From DASVDK01 sp036562265 [NCBI: Thermodesulfobacteriota bacterium] (GTDB lineage: Bacteria; DASVDK01), in assembly GCA_036562265.1 (NCBI GenBank), contig DATCKS010000024.1, positions 1 to 26,984 of the forward strand: DNA of 26,984 nucleotides. The letters run 5' to 3'. The number at the start of each line of letters is the position of its first letter. The stretch's first letter is position 1. Below, piece by piece: positions 1 through 6,600 of the stretch. The notes beneath the pieces were generated by a model, which made no database searches, was not told where the DNA came from, and saw only the letters and a program-made list of their open reading frames with translations. The position numbers and the translations under genes were made by a program.

Positions 1-1
1 G

Positions 2-130
2 TGGCGCGCGGCGCAGATGCGCGCCGAGCAGGCGGCCGCCGCGGCCTCCGCCCGGCGCCGCGGGGAGCCGCTCCCCCCGCGGCTCGACGCCCCGCTCGAC
101 GGCTCGGTCCTCCCGCCGCTCGATCGCTAG
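2..130 (+). CDS. C-terminal end of an unidentified protein (5' partial)
   Basis: The frame starting at base 2 is open to a TAG at 128-130 and gives 42 residues, ending in PLDGSVLPPLDR. Nearly every codon in this frame ends in G or C, as in the real genes of the window. The competing frame from base 1 does not show this pattern, so frame 2 is the likely coding frame. The visible part is rich in alanine and arginine and then proline and leucine. It has no motif that identifies a family. The start lies outside the window. It converges with the CGNR regulator, whose stop lies about 50 bases further on. Confidence 0.55.
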   Translation, partial: WRAAQMRAEQAAAAASARRRGEPLPPRLDAPLDGSVLPPLDR

Positions 131-179
131 GCGGCCGCGCGATGCGGGCCGCGCCCGCAGCTCGCAGCCTGTTCCAGCG

Positions 180-818
180 CTAGTCCTCCGCCCGGGCCTG
201 CCGTTGCCGGTGCCGCTCGCGGTGGCGCCGCACGCGCATCCGGGTCCCGCAGGTCCGCACGTCGCAGTAGCGGCGGCTGCCGTTTTTCGTCGTGTCCCTG
301 AAGAGCCACTCGCAGGGCGGGGCCTGGCACTGCCGCACGCTCGACAGGCCGGTCTCCGAGGCGAGCAGTTCGGCCGCCGAGCGGGCGATCGGCGCGAGCA
401 GGCGGTCGAGCCCGCCGTCCGGCTCGACGGCCTCGAGGACGAACCGGCCGCCGGCGGTCGCGAGCCGCAGGCGCGTCCGGTCGCCGAGGAGGACCTCGTT
501 CAGGATCGCCAGGTCCCCGGGATCGGGGGAGCGGCCGGCCACGGCGCCGCTGAGGAGGCGGAAGATGGCGCCGCGCAGTCGCCGCGCCGCCTCGAGGGCC
601 CGGGCCGCCTCCTCGGGGCGGCTCTCGGCCTCCTGGCTCAGACGCGCCGCCTCGCCGTCGTCGATGGCGCCCGCCTGCCGGGCGAAGGCGACGAGGTCCC
701 GGTACCCGGTCAGCCGCTCGGTCGCCGCGGTCGAGGGGGAGAGCAGCGTGTTCGCGAAGTCCAGGGCGAGCCACCCCCCCGACAGGTCGAAGCTCGGCTC
801 GGCCCCTGGTTGCGTCAT
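180..818 (-). CDS. CGNR zinc-finger (ABATE-domain) transcriptional regulator
   Basis: This is a 212-residue protein with the layout of the CGNR/ABATE family. The N-terminal stress-sensing-like domain begins with the typical GGWLALDFANT segment. The C-terminal treble-clef zinc finger has the cysteine pairs CQAPPC and CDVRTC followed by an arginine-rich helix. The family's CGNR signature reads CGTR here, a conservative variant. An in-frame ATG at 839 would add seven residues, but the ATG at 818 is chosen because a GGAGG lies four bases before it. It is divergent from a 79-residue protein, and the space between them holds four spaced GTAACG boxes (840-918), a natural binding site for this regulator. 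Family members are thought to be DNA-binding regulators; the ligand or signal is unknown. Confidence 0.88.
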   Translation of the reverse strand: MTQPGAEPSFDLSGGWLALDFANTLLSPSTAATERLTGYRDLVAFARQAGAIDDGEAARLSQEAESRPEEAARALEAARRLRGAIFRLLSGAVAGRSPDPGDLAILNEVLLGDRTRLRLATAGGRFVLEAVEPDGGLDRLLAPIARSAAELLASETGLSSVRQCQAPPCEWLFRDTTKNGSRRYCDVRTCGTRMRVRRHRERHRQRQARAED

Positions 819-839
819 CCTGCCTCCGGCCGGAATCAT

Positions 840-918
840 GTAACGATCAAAAATGCCATTGACACGTTACGGCCCGGTGCCGTAGCGTGTAACGCGCGAA
901 CCCAGTCTAGCGCGTTAC
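840..918. promoter_or_regulatory. Array of four alternating GTAACG/CGTTAC boxes (candidate operator)
   Basis: Four exact copies of one hexamer lie in alternating orientation: GTAACG 840-845, CGTTAC 865-870, GTAACG 889-894 and CGTTAC 913-918. The starts are 25, 24 and 24 bases apart. The last two form a longer inverted repeat, TAACGCG (890-896) with CGCGTTA (911-917). The array fills the space between the CGNR regulator and the divergent small gene and overlaps the candidate promoter of the latter. Binding by the adjacent regulator is inferred. Confidence 0.6.
859..888 (+). promoter_or_regulatory. Candidate sigma-70 promoter of the 79-residue protein gene
   Basis: A perfect TTGACA lies at 859-864, and TAGCGT at 883-888 follows after an 18-base spacer. 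The second GTAACG-type box lies inside the spacer, so a bound regulator would probably block polymerase. The -10 match is only moderate. Confidence 0.5.
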
Positions 919-932
919 GCGGGAGGCGAGCG

Positions 933-1172
933 ATGTTTCGCGATCCGTACCTCGAGCTGGTGGTGTCGGAGCGGCTGGCGGAGGTGGAGCGGATCGCCGA
1001 GCGGGCGCGGCGGCTGCGCGGGCTCGAGCGGCCCGCCGGCGGCGTGCGGGTGCGACTCGGGCGCCTCCTGATCGCGCTCGGAGAGCGGCTCCTCGCGGGA
1101 TCCGAGGGGAGGCCGCCGGGCGTCGCCACGTCCGGCGGCCTGTCGCTGACGGTTCGCCCCGGAGGCCGGTAG
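933..1172 (+). CDS. Small conserved-looking hypothetical protein, 79 residues
   Basis: The ATG at 933 is preceded by GGGAGG at the right distance, and the frame closes with TAG at 1170-1172. The protein opens with MFRDPYLELVVSERLAEVER and continues as a charged, probably helical segment rich in arginine and glutamate, followed by a hydrophobic stretch (LGRLLIALGERLL) and a flexible glycine-rich tail. Short proteins beginning with a DPYL-like motif and an amphipathic Arg/Glu helix recur as hypotheticals in other bacteria; this is from memory. It is divergent from the CGNR regulator and is its most likely target. It abuts the binding-protein gene tail to tail with no spacer. Function is not known. 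Confidence 0.7.
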   Translation: MFRDPYLELVVSERLAEVERIAERARRLRGLERPAGGVRVRLGRLLIALGERLLAGSEGRPPGVATSGGLSLTVRPGGR

Positions 1173-1179
1173 CTACCGG
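1166..1179. repeat. 14-bp perfect palindrome at abutting convergent stop codons
   Basis: CCGGTAGCTACCGG is its own reverse complement. Its centre is the TAG stop of the plus-strand small gene directly joined to the complement of the minus-strand binding-protein TAG. It could form a short hairpin in either transcript and act weakly in termination, but no T-run follows. Confidence 0.4.
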
Positions 1180-2183
1180 TACCCGATCCGCTGGGCGAGC
1201 GCGAGGCCGTCGTCCTGATACTCGGCGGCCAGCGCCACGCCGGTCTGATCGGCCTTGAAGGGCCCCCAGGCGGCGAGGATCGGGTGAGGGGTGACCTGCG
1301 AGTTCACCGGGAACTCGAAGTTCGCGTCGGCGAAGGCGCGCTGCGCCTCGGGCGTCGTCAGGAACTCGATGAGGCGGATGGCCTCGGCGCGGTGCCTGGC
1401 GTGCGTCGTGACGGCGGCGCCGGCCACGCCGACGTTGACCCCGGCCCCCTGCTGGTCGGGCCAGAAGACGCCCACCGGGAACTTCGGGTCGTTGGCCAGA
1501 AGGCGCGCCAGGTAGTAGGTGTGGGCGATGCCGACGTCGCAGCGGCCGGTGGCGATCGCCTTGAGCTGCGCCGTGTCGCCGTCGAAGACGTGCGGGTTGT
1601 TGGCCAGCCACCCCTTGACGACGGTCTCGGTCGCGGACTCGCCCATCCGGGCGATCCAGGTGCCGAGCATGTAGGTGTTGTACGGGCTCGTGCCGCTGCG
1701 CAGGCAGAGCCGCCCCTTCCACTTGGACTTCCCGAGCGCGGCGTAGGTCGACAGCTCCGATCGCTTCACCCGCTCGGTGCTGTACACGATCGCCCGCGTC
1801 CGGGCGGCGAGGCCGAACCAGTAGAGCTCGGGGTCGCGCAGGTAGGCCGGCACGTTCGCGGCGATCGTGCGCGATTCCACCTGCGAGAGGAGGCCGCGCT
1901 TCTTGAGGTCGGCGAGGTTCGCCACGTTGTTCGTGATGATGAGGTCCGCCCGCGTGGCGGGCCCCTCGGCCTTGATCGCCTCGTAGCCCTCGTTCTTCTC
2001 GCCCTTGATCGGGAAGGTCACCTTGATGCCGGTCGTCTTCGTGAAGTCGTCGAACGCGGTCCCGGGCCAGTAGGAGCCGCGCTCCCAGTAGACGGCCACC
2101 TCGGCGGCGACCCCTGCCGTCGCGCCGACGGCGATGGCGGCCGCCGCGGCGAGAGCGCTTGCCAGCCACGTGCGTGTACGCAT
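1173..2183 (-). CDS. ABC transporter substrate-binding protein, ferric iron (FbpA/FutA) type
   Basis: The 336-residue product has a signal peptide (about residues 1-27, basic start, alanine-rich core, mature end near EVAVYW) and the periplasmic binding fold of the iron(III) family. Family landmarks are FDDFTKTTGIKV near the start, LRDPELYWFGLAARTRAIVY at 115-134, the KWKGRLCLRSGTSPYN segment, and the adjacent tyrosines Y223-Y224 in AHTYYLARLL. These match the tyrosine pair that binds ferric iron in FbpA. The ATG has a GGGAGGG ribosome site upstream. No permease or ATPase gene lies beside it, so the transporter, if any, is encoded elsewhere. It diverges from a chemoreceptor gene, so a sensory role through that receptor is possible but unproven. 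The substrate may be iron or another anion complex. Confidence 0.85.
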   Translation of the reverse strand: MRTRTWLASALAAAAAIAVGATAGVAAEVAVYWERGSYWPGTAFDDFTKTTGIKVTFPIKGEKNEGYEAIKAEGPATRADLIITNNVANLADLKKRGLLSQVESRTIAANVPAYLRDPELYWFGLAARTRAIVYSTERVKRSELSTYAALGKSKWKGRLCLRSGTSPYNTYMLGTWIARMGESATETVVKGWLANNPHVFDGDTAQLKAIATGRCDVGIAHTYYLARLLANDPKFPVGVFWPDQQGAGVNVGVAGAAVTTHARHRAEAIRLIEFLTTPEAQRAFADANFEFPVNSQVTPHPILAAWGPFKADQTGVALAAEYQDDGLALAQRIGYR

Positions 2184-2201
2184 CGACGTTCCCTCCCAGC
2201 G

Positions 2202-2222
2202 CGGTGACGCGGAGCGTCACCG
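2202..2222. promoter_or_regulatory. 9-bp inverted repeat between the binding protein and chemoreceptor genes
   Basis: CGGTGACGC and GCGTCACCG are perfect inverted copies separated by GGA. The repeat lies 19 bases upstream of the binding-protein ATG and about 114 bases before the chemoreceptor ATG. It could be an operator for either gene or a hairpin in the chemoreceptor leader. The rest of the 152-base spacer shows no clear promoter. Confidence 0.4.
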
Positions 2223-2335
2223 TACGCCGCCACTTTCGTCACCCTCGTGCACTTCGGGCGTCGCCGGGACGTGCCACCAGGGGTTTCGGGCGTGGCGTTC
2301 TCACACCGGTCCGGTAGTTGCATCGATCGAGCCAC

Positions 2336-4441
2336 ATGCGTTTCACGACGATCGCGGCCGCGGGTGCCGGACCTCCGGGGGAGCACACCCGGATTCGCTT
2401 CGGGCTCGCGGGCAAGCTCGCCCTGGTCATCTGCGCAACGCTCCTCGTCGTGGCGGCGGGGACCGTCTTCTCGGTTCAGCGCCACCTGGAGCGGGTGTTG
2501 CGGGCGGAGTTCCGATCGAAGGGTCAGGCGATCACGGCGAGCCTGGCGGCGGCGGGGCCGGCCATCCTCGACCGCGAGAGCGTCACCGTGGACGCCATGC
2601 TCTACGAGTTCCGCCGCATACCCGGCGTCGCCTACGTGGTCGTCACCGACGCCTCGCAGACGCGTGGCGTCGTCAGCACGTTCGGCGAGGACCTGCCGCC
2701 CGGCTTCCTCGCGGCCATCCGCGTCGAGAACCCGTCGGTCGCCGCCGTGCGCGACCTCTCGGTGCCGGCGGTCGGCGGCGTCCTCGACGTCGTCCAACCG
2801 GTCATCACCGACGAGCCGCTGGTGCTCCACGTCGGCATGGCCCACGCGCTCATCGACGCCGCGATCCGCCGCGCCGCGCGCGAGACGCTCGAGGTCTTCG
2901 GCGCCGGCGCCGTCGTCTCGATCCTCGTCACCGCCCTGCTCGCCCGGCTCGTCGTGCGGCCGGTGGGGCAGCTCGCCGCCACCGCCGACGCCGTCGGCCG
3001 GGGGGACCTCCGCGTCCGGCCCAGGGTCCGCGGCCGGGACGAACTGACGCTGCTCGGGCGGAGCCTGGCGGCCATGGCCGATCGCCTGTCGGCGATGATC
3101 GGCCGGATCGCCGGCTCGGCCGAGACGGTCGGCGCCGCGTCGGGCGAGATCCGCGAGACGCTCGACGAGGTCGTCGCCGGCTCGGAGAGCCAGGTCCGTC
3201 TGACCGACGCCACGGCCGCCTCGATGCGAGGCGTCGAGGCGTCGCTCGAGGCGGTGAGGGCGAAGGTGGAGCGGGTGCTCGCGTCGGCGCAGAGTTCGGC
3301 GGTCTCGGTCGCCGCCCTCAGCGCGCGCACCGAAGAGGTGGCCGGGGCGGCCGAGCGGCTCCTCGGGGCGTCCCAGGAGACCTCGACCTTCGCGGCGCAG
3401 ATCGCCGCGGCCAGCGCCGCCCTCGACGACACGGCCGGGACCTTCCGGGAGATCGTCGGCCGCACCTCCGAGGCGGTCGCCGCCATGGAGCGGGCGCTCG
3501 AGGGCGTGGCCGCCCAGGCCCGGCGCACCGCCGAGGTCTCGGCGCGCACGGTCGCGGACGCCGACGAGGGGCAGGCGGCCGTCGCCACGCTCGCGGCCCA
3601 CGTGGAGGAGAGCCGCGGGGGCGGGCTCAAGGCGGTCGACGCGATGAGCCGGCTCAGGTCCCGCATGTCGGAGATCAGCCGCATCCTCGCCCTGATCGAC
3701 GAGGTCGCCGATCAGACGAACCTCCTCGCGCTGAACGCCGCCATCCTCGCCGCGCAGGCGGGCGAGCGGGGGCGCGGCTTCGCCGTGGTCGCCGACGAGA
3801 TCAAGGCGCTCGCCGAGCGCACCGGCGCATCGGTGAAGGAGGTCACCGACGCCATCGCGGCGATCGAGGCCGACGCCGCCGCCACGGTCGAGGCCGTCCG
3901 GGCCAGCTCGGCGCAGAGCGACGCCGGGGCTGCGGCGGCCGGCCGCGCGCGGGCGGCCCTCGACCAGATCCGGGCGAGCGCCGCCGCGTCGGGGGACGAG
4001 GTGCGCCGGATCGTTGCCGCGGCCGACGCCCACGCGCGCAGCCGGGAGGCGATCCGGTCCGCCATGGAGCAGCTCGAGGCGGTGGCCGGCGCGATCGGCC
4101 GGGCCACGTCGGAGCAGCGCGGCGGCGCCGCCCGGCTGCGGGAGGTGGCCGAGCAGCTCTCGACCATCGCGCGTGCCGTGAACGCGGCCACACAGGACCA
4201 GGCCGAACAGGGGCGGGGGCTGGCCGACGCGATGGACAGCGTGGCCGACATGGTCCGGGAGATCAGGGACGCGGCGGCCGACGACGAGCGGCAGGCGCGC
4301 GAGGTGGTCCGCGCGCTCGGCGAGATCGACACCATCGCCCGGACGACGCGCGACCGCGTGGGCCGCCTCGAGCAGGTCGTCGATCGGCTCCGCGAGAGAG
4401 CCGACGACCTGGAGGCCGAGGTCGGCCGCTTCACGCGCTAG
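2336..4441 (+). CDS. Methyl-accepting chemotaxis protein (transmembrane chemoreceptor)
   Basis: This 701-residue receptor has transmembrane helix 1 at about 27-47, a periplasmic sensor region of about 140 residues (50-185), transmembrane helix 2 at about 187-207, a HAMP linker beginning [20 protein letters not shown], and a long alanine-rich coiled-coil signalling domain. The conserved hairpin tip is clear: [20 protein letters not shown], then [15 protein letters not shown]. It signals through CheA/CheW, whose genes are not in the window. The sensor domain is short and has no motif I can name. The ATG at 2336 is chosen over an in-frame TTG at 2318; there is no strong ribosome site. It diverges from the ferric-type binding protein, so that protein may present its ligand, which is inference. 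No C-terminal pentapeptide for CheR tethering is seen; the chain ends RFTR. Confidence 0.93.
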   Translation: MRFTTIAAAGAGPPGEHTRIRFGLAGKLALVICATLLVVAAGTVFSVQRHLERVLRAEFRSKGQAITASLAAAGPAILDRESVTVDAMLYEFRRIPGVAYVVVTDASQTRGVVSTFGEDLPPGFLAAIRVENPSVAAVRDLSVPAVGGVLDVVQPVITDEPLVLHVGMAHALIDAAIRRAARETLEVFGAGAVVSILVTALLARLVVRPVGQLAATADAVGRGDLRVRPRVRGRDELTLLGRSLAAMADRLSAMIGRIAGSAETVGAASGEIRETLDEVVAGSESQVRLTDATAASMRGVEASLEAVRAKVERVLASAQSSAVSVAALSARTEEVAGAAERLLGASQETSTFAAQIAAASAALDDTAGTFREIVGRTSEAVAAMERALEGVAAQARRTAEVSARTVADADEGQAAVATLAAHVEESRGGGLKAVDAMSRLRSRMSEISRILALIDEVADQTNLLALNAAILAAQAGERGRGFAVVADEIKALAERTGASVKEVTDAIAAIEADAAATVEAVRASSAQSDAGAAAAGRARAALDQIRASAAASGDEVRRIVAAADAHARSREAIRSAMEQLEAVAGAIGRATSEQRGGAARLREVAEQLSTIARAVNAATQDQAEQGRGLADAMDSVADMVREIRDAAADDERQAREVVRALGEIDTIARTTRDRVGRLEQVVDRLRERADDLEAEVGRFTR

Positions 4442-4458
4442 CGGCCTCCCCGGCCGCT
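4440..4458 (+). terminator. GC-rich hairpin after the chemoreceptor gene
   Basis: AGCGGCC and GGCCGCT pair perfectly over seven bases around a TCCCC loop, starting inside the chemoreceptor stop codon. There is no T-run after it, so it is only a weak terminator candidate or an RNA-stabilising stem. Confidence 0.3.
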
Positions 4459-4476
4459 CGACCGCGGCGCGGAAAA

Positions 4477-4504
4477 TGGAAAGGCCTGACCCCCGTGCTA
4501 CAGT
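4477..4504 (+). promoter_or_regulatory. Extended -10 promoter of the HMG-CoA lyase gene
   Basis: TACAGT at 4499-4504 is preceded by TG one base upstream (4496-4497), giving an extended -10. TGGAAA at 4477-4482 is a 4-of-6 match to a -35 after a 16-base spacer. The ATG begins seven bases after the -10, so transcription should start at or next to the start codon and the mRNA may be leaderless. Confidence 0.55.
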
Positions 4505-4511
4505 CCGGGGT

Positions 4512-5444
4512 ATGAGTCGGTATCCTTCACGCGTCACCGTCACGGACGTGGGGCCGCGAGACGGCCTGCAGAACGAGGCCGTCGCGCTGTCGACCGACGA
4601 CAAGCTCCGGCTGATCGAGGCGTTGCTCGACGCGGGCGTCTCGCACATCGAGGCCACGTCGTTCGTCCACCCGAAGTGGATCCCGCAGCTCGAGGACGCC
4701 GATCGGCTCTTCCCGCGCCTGCCGCGTCGTCCGGGGGTCGTCTACAGCGCCCTCGTGCCGAACGAGCGCGGCTACGAGCGGGCGCGTGCCGTCGGCTGCG
4801 ACCGCATCGTGGTCTTCCTGTCGGCCTCCGACAGCCACAACAAGGCGAACGTGAACCGCACCACCGAGCAGTCGCTCGAGGCGCTCGAGCCGCTCGTCCG
4901 GCGCGCGAAGGCCGACGGCGTCCACGTCGAGGCGGCCGTTTCCACCTCCTTCGGCTGCCCGTTCGAGGGGCGCGTGCCCGCCGACCGGGTGCTCGGGGTC
5001 GCGAGCCGGCTCGCCGCGGCGGGGGTCGACGCGGTGGGGCTCGCCGACACGGTGGGCCACGGCAACCCCGCGCAGGTCCGCGACCTCTTCGAGCGCGCCC
5101 GCGAGGTGCTGCCGGCCGACGTGGAGCTGGTGGCGCACTTCCACGACACGCGCGGCCTCGGGCTCGCCAACGCGCTGGCCGCCCTCGAGGCGGGCGTCAC
5201 CCACTTCGACGCCTCCATCGCGGGGCTCGGCGGCTGCCCGTACGCGCCGGGGGCGACGGGAAATATCGCCACCGAGGAGCTCGTCTACATGCTCGGCGAG
5301 ATGGGCATCGAGACGGGTATCGACCTTCCGGCGCTCCTTACGGCCGCCGATCTGGCCGACCGGCTTCTCGGGCGTCAGGCGCAAGGCCGGCTGCGGCGCG
5401 CCCTGCGGGCGGCCCGCAGCGTACCCCACGCGACGGCGTCCTGA
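4512..5444 (+). CDS. mvaB: Hydroxymethylglutaryl-CoA lyase
   Basis: This 310-residue enzyme of the HMGL-like TIM-barrel family cleaves 3-hydroxy-3-methylglutaryl-CoA to acetoacetate and acetyl-CoA, the last step of leucine breakdown. The N-terminal strand carries the catalytic VGPRDGLQN (R16, D17). H209 and H211 in HFHDTRGLG bind the divalent metal. The flexible loop AGLGGCPYAPGATGN holds the reactive cysteine (C242), the hallmark that separates this enzyme from homocitrate or isopropylmalate synthases. Length is typical for the bacterial form. The start is fixed by the promoter immediately upstream and by the family-typical beginning of the first barrel strand. No other leucine-pathway gene is adjacent. 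A related lyase acting on a similar substrate cannot be excluded. Confidence 0.93.
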   Translation: MSRYPSRVTVTDVGPRDGLQNEAVALSTDDKLRLIEALLDAGVSHIEATSFVHPKWIPQLEDADRLFPRLPRRPGVVYSALVPNERGYERARAVGCDRIVVFLSASDSHNKANVNRTTEQSLEALEPLVRRAKADGVHVEAAVSTSFGCPFEGRVPADRVLGVASRLAAAGVDAVGLADTVGHGNPAQVRDLFERAREVLPADVELVAHFHDTRGLGLANALAALEAGVTHFDASIAGLGGCPYAPGATGNIATEELVYMLGEMGIETGIDLPALLTAADLADRLLGRQAQGRLRRALRAARSVPHATAS

Positions 5445-5458
5445 TCCCCATCATCGGA

Positions 5459-5488
5459 TTGACACGCGCGCGGCGCCGGGGATATAGT
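5459..5488 (+). promoter_or_regulatory. Sigma-70 promoter of the LOG-family gene
   Basis: TTGACA at 5459-5464 is a perfect -35, and TATAGT at 5483-5488 follows after 18 bases. It is the best-matched promoter in the window. It lies just past the HMG-CoA lyase stop and shows that the next gene is transcribed on its own. Confidence 0.7.
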
Positions 5489-5575
5489 CCCGCGCCCTCG
5501 CCGGCCATGGCCTCTGCCGCCTTCGAGCCAGCAGGGCCATACGTGGCCGGCACACGACCGAACGGAAAGCGACAG

Positions 5576-6181
5576 GTGACCATTCGAAGCGTCTGTGTGT
5601 TCTGCGGATCCATGCCGGGGGGCGATCCGGCCTTCGGCGAGGCGATCGCCGACTTCGGCCGCGAGCTGGCGCGGCGCGGCCTGCGTCTCGTCTACGGCGG
5701 CGGCAAGGTGGGGCTCATGGGGCGCGTGGCCGACGCGGCCCTCCAGGCGGGGGGAGAAGTCCTGGGCGTCATCCCCGACGCGCTCCTCCAGCGAGAGATC
5801 GGCCACGGCGGCGTCACCGAGCTGCGCGTGGTGGGGACGATGCACGAGCGCAAGGCGCTCATGTTCGAGCAGAGCGACGCCTTTGTCGTCTTCCCCGGCG
5901 GCTACGGTACGCTCGACGAGCTGTTCGAGATCACCACGTGGCGGCAGCTCGGGCTGCACGCGAAGCCGATCGTCCTCGTCAACGTGAAGGGCGCGTTCGA
6001 CCCGCTGGTGACGCTCGTCGACCGGATGGCGGAGAACGGGTTCGTGCGGCCGCAGCACCGGCGGCTCGTCGAGGTCGTACCCGACGTGCCGAGCTGCTTC
6101 GCCTACCTCGAGCGCTACCGCCCGGAGCCGATCGCGCCGATCAGCTGGGTGGTGCCGAGCCGCAACGGCGTCGGATCCTGA
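5576..6181 (+). CDS. LOG family protein (cytokinin riboside 5'-monophosphate phosphoribohydrolase-like)
   Basis: The 201-residue protein is a Rossmann-fold member of the lysine-decarboxylase-like LOG family. It starts with the typical strand SVCVFCGS, continues with LVYGGGKVGLMG, and has the signature PGGYGTLDE at 107-115 plus the MHERKALM segment. LOG enzymes hydrolyse nucleoside 5'-monophosphates to a free base and ribose 5-phosphate. In bacteria they may act in nucleotide salvage or clean-up rather than hormone synthesis. The GTG at 5576 is preferred because the family begins close to this point. An in-frame ATG at 5507 would add 23 residues without recognisable homology and is a real alternative because the promoter lies just before it. 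Confidence 0.9.
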   Translation: MTIRSVCVFCGSMPGGDPAFGEAIADFGRELARRGLRLVYGGGKVGLMGRVADAALQAGGEVLGVIPDALLQREIGHGGVTELRVVGTMHERKALMFEQSDAFVVFPGGYGTLDELFEITTWRQLGLHAKPIVLVNVKGAFDPLVTLVDRMAENGFVRPQHRRLVEVVPDVPSCFAYLERYRPEPIAPISWVVPSRNGVGS

Positions 6182-6200
6182 CCGAACGGGAACTTCGAGG

Positions 6201-6599
6201 TCATTCCGGCAGGCCGCGCCGTTCCTCCTCGACGACGAGGTGCCGCACGAGGAGCCGGTCCACCTCGAGGTCGCCCACCCTGAGCTGGCCCACCGAGAGC
6301 CGCCGCACGCGCGCCCGGCCGACCGCGAGGGCGCCGATCGCCACCGCCCCGAACGCCAGGGCGCCGAGCGCGACGACGGCGGCCGCCACGGCGCCGACGC
6401 CGACGGCCCCGGTGCCGGCAAGCCCCAGGGCCTGCGCCGGCACGACCTCGGCCGGCCGCGAGGGGGGACGCCACCCTTCCGGTACCGGCCCGTAACCCTC
6501 CGCGCCCAGCACCACGACCTCCCCGCCCTCACGCTCCTCGGCCCGCGAGCCCATCCGGCCGACGAGGCGGTTCCAGAGCCGGTTCCCGGTATCCGTCAC
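6201..6599 (-). CDS. Small membrane protein with a five-residue-repeat C-terminal tail
   Basis: The frame from GTG 6599 gives 132 residues. It has a charged N-terminus, a proline-rich stretch, a long Ala/Gly/Val hydrophobic segment (about 60-95), and then a tail in which a leucine, isoleucine or valine recurs every second to fifth residue, reading like ALAVG-RARVR-RLSVG-QLRVG-DLEVD-RLLVR-HLVVE. This resembles pentapeptide-type right-handed beta-helix packing growing out of the membrane segment. The start lies one base beyond the stop of the YyaL-like gene, so translation is probably coupled. It ends 19 bases from the convergent LOG gene. I recognise no named family, and the function is unknown; the coupling suggests work beside the thioredoxin-domain protein. 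Confidence 0.6.
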   Translation of the reverse strand: MTDTGNRLWNRLVGRMGSRAEEREGGEVVVLGAEGYGPVPEGWRPPSRPAEVVPAQALGLAGTGAVGVGAVAAAVVALGALAFGAVAIGALAVGRARVRRLSVGQLRVGDLEVDRLLVRHLVVEEERRGLPE

Positions 6600-6600
6600 G

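Noticed and set aside
1-183. Frame 1 open reading from base 1 to 183
   Set aside because: Codon third positions do not follow the strong G/C pattern; frame 2 (2-130) does.
2018-4657. Long minus-strand open frame opposite the chemoreceptor
   Set aside because: It is a shadow of the chemoreceptor gene with no domain pattern; its composition is Arg/Asp/Gly/His-rich throughout.
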